A stretch of DNA of 64,000 nucleotides from Fibrobacter sp. UWB11 (GTDB lineage: Bacteria > Fibrobacterota > Fibrobacteria > Fibrobacterales > Fibrobacteraceae). The stretch is taken from positions 682,001-746,000 of the forward strand of contig NZ_FSRT01000001.1 of assembly GCF_900143015.1 (NCBI RefSeq), given 5' to 3'. This document shows positions 58,137 to 64,000 of the stretch, piece by piece (the stretch's first letter is position 1; every line of letters begins with the position of its first letter). The notes beneath the pieces are model-generated. The model ran no database searches and had not been told where the DNA came from. It worked only from the letters and a program-made list of their open reading frames with translations. The translations under genes and the position numbers were made by a program.

Positions 58137-59090
58137 TTAGAGTGTTGCTGTGAAATTCCCGTGGTAATTCCAGCTCCATTGTTCGGGGTGCTCGGCAATC
58201 CATGTTTCGACTTCGCGTGCGATTCCCGTGACGAGCGCGCTTTCTGATGGCGCGGCATTTTCTGCAATCCCGATGTTTTCATCATACTTTGGCGGGTAGT
58301 AGCTTTCAAAGCGGATTACGATGCGCTTCTTTTCGCTCCATGTGCGGAATGTGACGATTCCTGCTCCCATTTCGTTTATTTTTTGCGGGAGGCGCAAATA
58401 GAGCGTGCTGGGGCGGCCGAATAACGAGACCGTGTTCCCTTTGGTGTGCTTGCCTTGGTCGATGACCATCGCGAGAATTCCTTTTGTGTGGAATAGCTCG
58501 CGGATAAGGCGTCCTGTTTCGTCGGGATGGTATTCGGTCAAGTGCGGATCGCTGCGGAGTTCTTTGAGGACTTCGCGAAATGCTGGGTCGCCGACGGAAT
58601 CTGTGATGAGGTGAACGTGTTTGCTGTAGCGGCAAAGTGCGCGGTGCATCAGTTCGAATGCACCTTGGTGGATGCTGATACCTGCGATGGGGGCGTTTTG
58701 TTTGGCGCAATCTGCGATGGCGTTGCGGATGATATGCTCGTTCTCGTACACGATTCGGTTTTCAATGCTTTTGAAACGTGCGAGTCCGCGGTAGGATTCT
58801 AGTGCATTCCAGAAGATGCCTCGGAATGTGTCGCGTGCATTTATCTTTGCAATCGCATTGGGGGGCGGGCTTTTTTTATTGTGCGGCATCTTGTTTGTGT
58901 TGTTGCTTTCTCTTGCCTCGTATTCCTTTGCGGCTGCCAAGTGCTTTTCAACGCGCCCGTAGGCGCGCTTCTTGTGCAATGCTTTGTAGACGGGGAATGT
59001 AATCGCAAAAAGTGCCGAATAGAATATGTTCGGCAACCATAATAAGTCGTATAGAAAAGTTTTATATAAAGTTTTTCTCACTAATGTCAT
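58137..59090 (-). CDS. LpxL/HtrB-type lipid A acyltransferase
   Basis: Adds secondary acyl chains to lipid A at the inner membrane. 317 residues. An N-terminal hydrophobic segment (LLWLPNIFYSALFAITFPVY) anchors it; the catalytic HX4E is HQGAFE (about 148-153); the IDQGKH segment (about 215-220) and FGRPSTLYLRLP follow, as in the family. The ATG at 59090 lies inside a palindromic repeat, and a GTG at 59081 is an alternative. Chain length and position specificity cannot be told. Confidence 0.88.
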   Translation of the reverse strand: MTLVRKTLYKTFLYDLLWLPNIFYSALFAITFPVYKALHKKRAYGRVEKHLAAAKEYEARESNNTNKMPHNKKSPPPNAIAKINARDTFRGIFWNALESYRGLARFKSIENRIVYENEHIIRNAIADCAKQNAPIAGISIHQGAFELMHRALCRYSKHVHLITDSVGDPAFREVLKELRSDPHLTEYHPDETGRLIRELFHTKGILAMVIDQGKHTKGNTVSLFGRPSTLYLRLPQKINEMGAGIVTFRTWSEKKRIVIRFESYYPPKYDENIGIAENAAPSESALVTGIAREVETWIAEHPEQWSWNYHGNFTATL

Positions 59091-59152
59091 GCCCGATTTA
59101 GTCGGGCATCTCCTTTGCAGAAATGGAGATTCCCGCTTTCGCGGGAATGACA
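59086..59152. repeat. Paired palindromic repeat (family A)
   Basis: GTCATGCCCG..CGGGCATCTCC then GGAGATTCCCG..CGGGAATGACA, the same arrangement as at 15080. It supplies the apparent start codon of the acyltransferase gene. Confidence 0.85.
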
Positions 59153-59165
59153 GGCTGACGCCTGG

Positions 59166-60503
59166 TTATTCTTCTTCAAATTCCAGGATGTTTCTGCCGA
59201 GTTCGCGGTCAAAGACGCTCTGCTTGAGGCCTTCGCCTGCGTAGCTAATGGTCGGCGAAATCTCGTACAACTTCTTTTCGTCGATTTTCACATGTGCCTT
59301 GCGGAGCCAATCACGGTGGAGCTTGCCAATCATGATGCGGGCTGTCTTCGGAGAATCGTTTCCTTCGGCATTCTTGACGGGGCTGAATTCTTCTTCGCGC
59401 ACAACGCCGAACGGGAGCATAGAACCGAGCTGCGGGAATGCATCAAAGAGGAATTGTTCGAACTTGAAGCACTTTTCGATGCCACAAACGGTTTTGCGGG
59501 CGGTGTGCCACGGGAGTTTACTCGTCTGCAACTTGCGAAGTCCGCTGATTTTAAACAAGTGAATAGCGATGTTGCCGCCATCGAACGTGAGACTGCCATC
59601 TGTATTCGTCATGTCGCGGTAGTTTTCTGGAAGGTCGCTGTATTCGACAACGCCCGGCTTCTTGTTCTGGAATGCAAAAATGCCGACTTTTTCGTTCGGG
59701 CCAGCTTTGTGCACAACCTTCGAGGCGCTGAGAATGGTGCCTTTTTCGGCGAGTGCGCCAATGAATGCCGGGTCGCAAATGCGGCAGAGGGCGTTATCGA
59801 CGCTGTAGAGGAATACGTATTGCACGCCACGTTCCACAAGCCAAGCGAGAGTCCCGCTCTGGGCAAGTGCGCGGAAACAACCGCCGTTTCCATCAGGCAC
59901 GAGTGCCAAATGGTCTTCCCCGTCGCGGACAGCCTTGCCGTCAGCGGTGAGGGCACAAATCGTTCCTTGCTGGAAGAATCGGATGTCTTCGCGGTTCAGG
60001 CCAAAGAAATTGTTTTCGCTGAAAAAGTTGACGGTCGCTTCGTGGTTGAGCGGGCTCGTCATGATGCACCACGGAATGGCGTGGCCAACACGGGCACCCA
60101 AGTTGCGCAAACGTTCGGCCTGCAACTGGAACAAACTCTTGTGGCTCGGAAGGCCAATGTCGAACATGCCCTTCGGACCATCGAAACCGAGGCGGGAGCC
60201 TTGTCCGCCGGCAACGAGGAATGCTGCTACTTTGCCCTTGCTCAAAAGAATTTCGCCGGTCTCTTTCCAGAAATCGTAACGGAGATCGTCTGTTGCGAGT
60301 TTCCACGGCATTGGAGTGAGGTCTGCAGAAACGTTGTCACTCAAATTTGCGGTTGATTTTTCGGCATGCAAGGCTTTCAATTCTTGCCAATCCTGGCTTA
60401 TAATATCGCGTTCGAGATTGGCACGGGCTTCACCCGTCAATGTTTCAAGATGGGCCGCTAATTCTTGCTGACCCGCTGCATTCAAAGTTTCGATGATATT
60501 CAT
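59166..60503 (-). CDS. UDP-sugar pyrophosphorylase (UDPGP type, UAP1-like)
   Basis: Makes a UDP-sugar from UTP and a sugar 1-phosphate. 445 residues from the ATG at 60503 (MNIIETLNAAGQQELAAHLE); the frame is open for 46 more codons. LVAGGQGSRLGFDGPKGMFD (about 93-112) is the nucleotide loop of the eukaryote-like UDPGP family; SLFQLQAERL, HLALVPDGNGGCFRAL and NVDN-like YSVDNALC follow. The sequence is closer in pattern to UDP-N-acetylglucosamine pyrophosphorylase of eukaryotes than to bacterial GlmU or GalU. Substrate preference cannot be proved here. The start lacks a ribosome site. Confidence 0.9.
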   Translation of the reverse strand: MNIIETLNAAGQQELAAHLETLTGEARANLERDIISQDWQELKALHAEKSTANLSDNVSADLTPMPWKLATDDLRYDFWKETGEILLSKGKVAAFLVAGGQGSRLGFDGPKGMFDIGLPSHKSLFQLQAERLRNLGARVGHAIPWCIMTSPLNHEATVNFFSENNFFGLNREDIRFFQQGTICALTADGKAVRDGEDHLALVPDGNGGCFRALAQSGTLAWLVERGVQYVFLYSVDNALCRICDPAFIGALAEKGTILSASKVVHKAGPNEKVGIFAFQNKKPGVVEYSDLPENYRDMTNTDGSLTFDGGNIAIHLFKISGLRKLQTSKLPWHTARKTVCGIEKCFKFEQFLFDAFPQLGSMLPFGVVREEEFSPVKNAEGNDSPKTARIMIGKLHRDWLRKAHVKIDEKKLYEISPTISYAGEGLKQSVFDRELGRNILEFEEE

Positions 60504-60613
60504 GCGGTGAAATATAGAATGTTGCTTGGACTTATTATGATGGCTTGTCGTTTTTTGAATCCGCATACAGATACTTTTTATGCTAAATTTTATATGTAAA
60601 AAAGGAGAATTCC

Positions 60614-61378
60614 GTGAAAAAAATAATTGGTCTTTGTGCATCGCTTGTTTCTTTCATGAACTTGACCGCCTGTGATAATGTGTTATTGGATCCTCGTGAC
60701 AATCATGTGTACCGGACGGTAACCATTGGGAACCAAACTTGGATGGCTCAGAACCTGAATTACAGGTTTGTGACGCCTGAGGGAGATTCTGCTAGCTATT
60801 GCTACCATGGCATTCCTGACAGCTGCACCAAGTATGGACGTTTTTATACGCGAGACGCTGCCATGGACTTAATGGGGCTGCTTCCTGGTAATACGCCCTT
60901 CAAATGCAATGGTTCTGGTGCTTGTGGCGTGTCGGGAAGAGTTCGTGGTGTATGTCCGGAAGGCTGGCATTTACCTAGCAAGGCAGAGTGGGATACTCTG
61001 ATAGCCAATGTGGGTGGACCGGAAATGGCCGCGAAAAAGCTTCGGTCTACAAGTGGATGGAATGACAATAGTAAAGAGGCTTGTGGCAACGGCACGGACG
61101 ATTATTTGTTTACTGTTGTGCCTGCCGGCCTTGGGTTTATTAATCATTGGGATGATGTTTATGATGGAACGGTAAGATCCCAATATTCCACGGCTCAAGG
61201 GATGTATGCCTTCTTCTGGAGTTCAACGGATAACGATGAGGAATACAAAACGTATTTTTGGGGAGCGAGCGCGTGCGAAAAAGATAATCTTACGTCTCCG
61301 GAGTCCATTGGCGGAATGCAACAGAGTGCCTTCCGTTTCTCATTGGCATTCTCGGTCCGCTGCATAAAGGATTATTAA
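60614..61378 (+). CDS. FISUMP-domain lipoprotein without Ser linker
   Basis: 254 residues; AAAGGAGAA before the ATG. Lipobox NLTAC (Cys 20). Unlike the copies at 19178 and 20594, no Ser-rich linker follows; the domain starts at once (DPRDNHVYRTVTIGNQTWM). CYHGIPDSCTKYGRFYT, CPEGWHLPSKAEW, LRSTSGW, FTVVPAG, FFWSSTD and FSVRCIKD mark the full domain. It is divergent from the pyrophosphorylase and followed by a terminator. Confidence 0.95.
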   Translation: MKKIIGLCASLVSFMNLTACDNVLLDPRDNHVYRTVTIGNQTWMAQNLNYRFVTPEGDSASYCYHGIPDSCTKYGRFYTRDAAMDLMGLLPGNTPFKCNGSGACGVSGRVRGVCPEGWHLPSKAEWDTLIANVGGPEMAAKKLRSTSGWNDNSKEACGNGTDDYLFTVVPAGLGFINHWDDVYDGTVRSQYSTAQGMYAFFWSSTDNDEEYKTYFWGASACEKDNLTSPESIGGMQQSAFRFSLAFSVRCIKDY

Positions 61379-61400
61379 GACCCGAATTGTTTTCAACGCA

Positions 61401-61436
61401 AAAAAAATGGCCCCGACGAGTGCGGGGCTTTCTTTG
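61401..61436 (+). terminator. Bidirectional terminator after the fourth FISUMP gene
   Basis: GCCCCG / CGGGGC stem (61410-61428), with A and T rich flanks. Confidence 0.8.
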
Positions 61437-61464
61437 TAACTATTGATTGATAACGAGTAACTGC
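61437..61464 (-). repeat. Heptad array TAACNNN-type x4
   Basis: TAACTAT, TGATTGA, TAACGAG, TAACTGC, 14 bases from the mraY stop; on the minus strand the units are CAGTTAC..TAGTTAC. mraY is thus bounded by arrays at both ends. Confidence 0.6.
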
Positions 61465-61478
61465 AGCTCTGCCGCAAA

Positions 61479-62627
61479 TTACCTTATTCCGAAGAATACG
61501 ACCATGCTGAAGATGAGCGCGAAAATGCTCACCAAGTGCATGCGCCACACAATCTTGGAATTCATGAGCGGCTTACTCGGGAAGCGTCCGTCCCATTTCT
61601 TTTGGTAGTGGTGGTGGAGCGGTGCGCAAAGGAATATGCGCTTACCAGTGCCCGTTGCTTTCTTGGTAATCTTGAACCAGGTAATCTGCATCAACACGGA
61701 GCAAGCTTCGGCGATGATGATAATGCAAACGATGGGGAGGAAAAGCCCTGCTTGCACGAGAATGAACATGATGCCGATGGCGGCTCCGAAACCCACGGAA
61801 CCGGCGTCACCCATGTAGATTTCTGCCGGAGGGCTGTTGAACCACAGATAAGCTAGCAATGCGCCTGCAATGGAGGTCGCCAGCGGGAAGAGTTCGTCGC
61901 AACCGGGGAGATACGGGACGCTCAGGTACTGACTGAAGATAAAGTTCCCGCTCACGTAGGCCACAAGTCCGACGAATACCATGCTTGTGAGAATGGGGAC
62001 GGAAACGAGGCTGTCGAGGCCGTCCGTGAAGTTCGTTCCGTTGGCGGATGCCGCGATGACGAACGTCATGAAGGCAACGAAAATCCAGTTGGGAAGGTGA
62101 ATCTGGAATACATCAATCGGGCAGAACGGAATGGTCAAATCGCCTTTGAGTTCGGGGATGAACTTGTAGCAGAAAACGGCAACGACAAAACTGAACAAAA
62201 AGTAAAGGAAGAGTCTGAGCGAACTGGAAATGCCATCGGCCTTGTCCATGTATTCGGCTGCTTTGAGCTTTCCCTGGTTCACGAGGCGCTTGGCACGGAC
62301 CTTGGCCATGTCGTCAGTAGCGCCCACGGCACTGAACAATGCTAAAATGACAAGCGTTGAAATGGTGTAGCCATTCATCTGGCATACAAGCAGCGATACG
62401 ATTTCTACAACAATAACGAGAAGGAGACCGCCCATGATGGGAGGGGATTTTGTCTTGCCGTCTTTATCGAAGTCGCTAGTGGCATCGAGTCTTTGCAGAA
62501 AGCGGATATACTTGGGCATAAAGAATAGCACCAAGATAATGGAGAGCATGGCGGCGGCACCCGCACGGAACAGACGACCATCGAAAAGGTCAATGTGTGT
62601 TGTTTGATAGAGCCAATGACAAAGCAT
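61479..62627 (-). CDS. mraY: Phospho-N-acetylmuramoyl-pentapeptide transferase
   Basis: Makes lipid I by moving phospho-MurNAc-pentapeptide to undecaprenyl phosphate. 382 residues with about ten membrane helices. SPPIMGG replaces the usual TPTMGG; SAVGATDDMAKV, NGTNFTDGLDSL, PAEIYMGDAGSVGFG and APLHHHYQKKW carry the catalytic Asp residues and His cluster. The gene stands alone; mur and fts genes that normally surround it are absent. No ribosome site is visible: a heptad array ends four bases before the ATG. Confidence 0.96.
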   Translation of the reverse strand: MLCHWLYQTTHIDLFDGRLFRAGAAAMLSIILVLFFMPKYIRFLQRLDATSDFDKDGKTKSPPIMGGLLLVIVVEIVSLLVCQMNGYTISTLVILALFSAVGATDDMAKVRAKRLVNQGKLKAAEYMDKADGISSSLRLFLYFLFSFVVAVFCYKFIPELKGDLTIPFCPIDVFQIHLPNWIFVAFMTFVIAASANGTNFTDGLDSLVSVPILTSMVFVGLVAYVSGNFIFSQYLSVPYLPGCDELFPLATSIAGALLAYLWFNSPPAEIYMGDAGSVGFGAAIGIMFILVQAGLFLPIVCIIIIAEACSVLMQITWFKITKKATGTGKRIFLCAPLHHHYQKKWDGRFPSKPLMNSKIVWRMHLVSIFALIFSMVVFFGIR

Positions 62628-62631
62628 TTTT

Positions 62632-62666
62632 TTAGAGCTTAGAACCTAGATTTTAGAACTTAGAAG
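62632..62666 (+). repeat. Heptad array TTAGANN x5
   Basis: TTAGAGC, TTAGAAC, CTAGATT, TTAGAAC, TTAGAAG. It begins four bases from the mraY start codon. Confidence 0.85.
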
Positions 62667-62667
62667 T

Positions 62668-62720
62668 GTCATCCTGAGTGTCCCTGGCCCTGTAGGGGGA
62701 CTGGGGATAGTCGAAGGATC
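62668..62720. repeat. Palindromic repeat (family B)
   Basis: GTCATCCTGA..TCGAAGGATC, reverse of the copy at 52750, with an imperfect inner hairpin (CCCTGGCC..). Confidence 0.75.
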
Positions 62721-62830
62721 TAAAAAATGAGAAAAACATGAATAGGGGCACAAAGCAAGATGGACTGCGTAAAAATAAAATATTGTAGTTATATTGGCTA
62801 GGAATTGTAAAAAATTCTACATTTAGTTAT

Positions 62831-63205
62831 ATGAGTGAAATGGATATCGAATGTCCGCATTGCGGAACGAAATTTAAGGTCCAGATAGACGGGGACTTCT
62901 CGAACATGATGGTGTTCCCGTGCGCTAGGTGCCAAACTCCCTTGATGTGCTATCATGGGGAGGTTTCTGAGCTTGACCGCGAAGAGTTTACGAAGTTGCG
63001 CCAAAGACTTTCGAAGGTCTTGGATGTCGTAATGCGTCAGGACGGTACTGTGGGCGAGGTGGCAAATACACTCAAGAAACTCGTGGAAGTTTCGAATAAT
63101 CGTGCTGCGGATCGTGAACATCCGGCGATTACGGATGATGAGCTTGACGCCCTGCAAAAAGACCTTGCGGACCTTGATGTGGATGCTTTCTTGAGTAAAC
63201 TGTAA
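62831..63205 (+). CDS. Small zinc-ribbon protein
   Basis: 124 residues. CPHCGTKFKVQIDG (about 8-21) and CARCQTPLMC (about 32-41) give a treble-clef or ribbon-like zinc site, like the MJ0042-type finger. The rest is acidic and helical (EFTKLRQRLSKVLDVVM, DELDALQKDLADLDVDAFL). The following LysE gene starts 3 bp after its stop, so they are co-transcribed. The function is unknown; regulatory or scaffolding roles are guesses. Confidence 0.8.
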   Translation: MSEMDIECPHCGTKFKVQIDGDFSNMMVFPCARCQTPLMCYHGEVSELDREEFTKLRQRLSKVLDVVMRQDGTVGEVANTLKKLVEVSNNRAADREHPAITDDELDALQKDLADLDVDAFLSKL

Positions 63206-63208
63206 AAC

Positions 63209-63877
63209 ATGCTTGAATTTTTCATCGCTGCGCTTGTTATCGGTATCGCTCCGGGACCAGATAATTTATTTGTACTAGCGCAAAGCGCTACTTATGGAGC
63301 GCGTCTCGGTATATGTATTATTCTTGGACTTTGCACGGGAATTGCAATACATACTTGCCTTTTAGTGGCTGGCGTATCGGCTCTTATTGCAGCGAGCCCA
63401 ACGGCGTTTTTTGTAATCCAGTGCCTTGGGGCTGCTTATTTGCTCTATCTCGCGTACAAGAGTTTTGGTGTGAGAGTCGGTGTTGTTCAGATGAGTGGAG
63501 ATTCCCGGTCGGAGCCGGGAATGACAAATGCAGATTCGAAGGATGCGGTAAAGTCTAGCAATGGCGGCGTTCCTTCTGCACGTAGCCTTTACTTGCGCGG
63601 TGTGATAATGAATCTCACGAACCCGAAGGTGATTCTTTTTGTACTTTCGCTGATTCCGCCGGCAGTACGCTTGGAACGCCCGATCCACCCGAGCTTGCAA
63701 ATGGCAATCTTTGGTGCGGAATTTATCGTAGCGACGATGATTGTGTTCGGAAGTATCGCTCTTTTGGCCGGTTCGGTCAAAAAGTATCTTTTGACATCGC
63801 CAAAGGCGAACCGCAATCTGAACTGGTTCAGCGGTTGCGTGTTTGTTTTCTTGGCTATCGCACTTTTTGCGCTATAA
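63209..63877 (+). CDS. LysE/RhtB-family amino acid exporter
   Basis: 222 residues, five to six membrane helices. FIAALVIGIAPGPDNLFVLAQS at the start is the family signature; GLCTGIAIHTCLLVAGVSAL and VIMNLTNPKVILFVLSLIPP (about 131-150) are the other landmarks. Substrates in this family are basic or neutral amino acids; it cannot be assigned here. Residues about 97-106 (GDSRSEPGMT), in the loop between helices three and four, come from a palindromic repeat inserted in frame. A strong terminator follows. Confidence 0.93.
   Translation: MLEFFIAALVIGIAPGPDNLFVLAQSATYGARLGICIILGLCTGIAIHTCLLVAGVSALIAASPTAFFVIQCLGAAYLLYLAYKSFGVRVGVVQMSGDSRSEPGMTNADSKDAVKSSNGGVPSARSLYLRGVIMNLTNPKVILFVLSLIPPAVRLERPIHPSLQMAIFGAEFIVATMIVFGSIALLAGSVKKYLLTSPKANRNLNWFSGCVFVFLAIALFAL
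63497..63526. repeat. Palindromic repeat (family A) inside the LysE gene
   Basis: GGAGATTCCCGG..CCGGGAATGACA, the right half of family A; it lies in frame in a cytoplasmic or periplasmic loop. Confidence 0.85.
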
Positions 63878-63910
63878 AAAAACGCGCGAAATGAAATTCG
63901 CGCGCTTTTC
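63876..63910. terminator. Bidirectional terminator between convergent genes
   Basis: CGCGCGAA / TTCGCGCG stem (63883-63904) with A run left and T-rich right side. Confidence 0.85.
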
Positions 63911-63924
63911 AAAGATTTTATTGC

Positions 63925-64000
63925 TTACTTTTCTGTAACGTTGTTTTGAAGCTGTTCCTGAATGAGCTTCAAGAGTTTTGTAATCGTCTCTTCGGGGCTT
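63925..64000 (-). CDS. C-terminal end of an unknown gene
   Basis: The minus strand is open from the edge to a TAA at 63925-63927, giving the last 24 residues (ETITKLLKLIQEQLQNNV, then TEK). They look helical and charged. The distance to the terminator fits a real 3' end. No family can be named. Confidence 0.5.
   Translation of the reverse strand, partial: SPEETITKLLKLIQEQLQNNVTEK

Overview
The window is a chromosomal segment of a cellulolytic, Gram-negative bacterium of the Fibrobacter type. The strongest marker is four lipoproteins carrying the Fibrobacter succinogenes major paralogous (FISUMP) domain. Supporting signs are a GH5 cellulase-like domain, a GH8 oligosaccharidase, lipid A acylation, outer-membrane barrels and a long secreted protein with a type IX-like tail. 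No phage, plasmid, insertion-sequence or CRISPR genes were seen, so this is core chromosome peppered with small repeats.

Layout: 0-9.5 kb holds the end of a TolC-like efflux protein, ybaB, dnaX, two small unknown genes, pheT, a lipoprotein, ispD, a TM2 protein and a YbjQ protein. 9.5-19 kb holds an outer-membrane barrel protein, an unknown Zn-ribbon protein, a UvrD/PcrA helicase, an RluA pseudouridine synthase, an FAD oxidoreductase, a DUF1846 protein and a DUF1232 protein. 19-31 kb holds two FISUMP lipoproteins, htpG, a GH5-GT2 fusion (cellulase joined to a cellulose-synthase-like transferase), uppP, a deacetylase, an M23 peptidase and tRNA-Ala. 31-41.4 kb holds a cyclophilin, the pyrR-pyrB-pyrC' operon, a PilZ protein and pilMNOPQ. 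41.5-52.7 kb holds a 1480-residue InlB-repeat protein, holA-greA, argJ, a barrel protein, an iron-type alcohol dehydrogenase and a YwqK-like protein. 52.8-64 kb holds a YwqK-FISUMP fusion, a GH8 enzyme, a thioredoxin-reductase-like protein, a radical SAM protein, tRNA-Pro with a repeat array, an Smr protein, an LpxL-like acyltransferase, a UDP-sugar pyrophosphorylase, a fourth FISUMP lipoprotein, mraY, a small Zn-ribbon protein and a LysE transporter.

Working together: pilMNOPQ encodes the alignment complex and secretin of a type IV pilus. pyrR/pyrB/pyrC' concern pyrimidine synthesis. uppP, mraY and the M23 peptidase serve the cell wall. dnaX and holA supply two clamp-loader subunits from separate loci.

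The most unusual signals are: the GH5-GT2 single polypeptide; a roughly 199-bp tandem array after tRNA-Pro in which each unit carries the tRNA 3' end and covarying hairpins; about eleven intergenic arrays with a strict 7-nt period (mostly TAGNNNN) that often abut start or stop codons; an A10 run in dnaX where either one-base slip meets a stop at once; palindromic repeats placed in frame inside genes; and a dihydroorotase-like protein that has lost its metal ligands.
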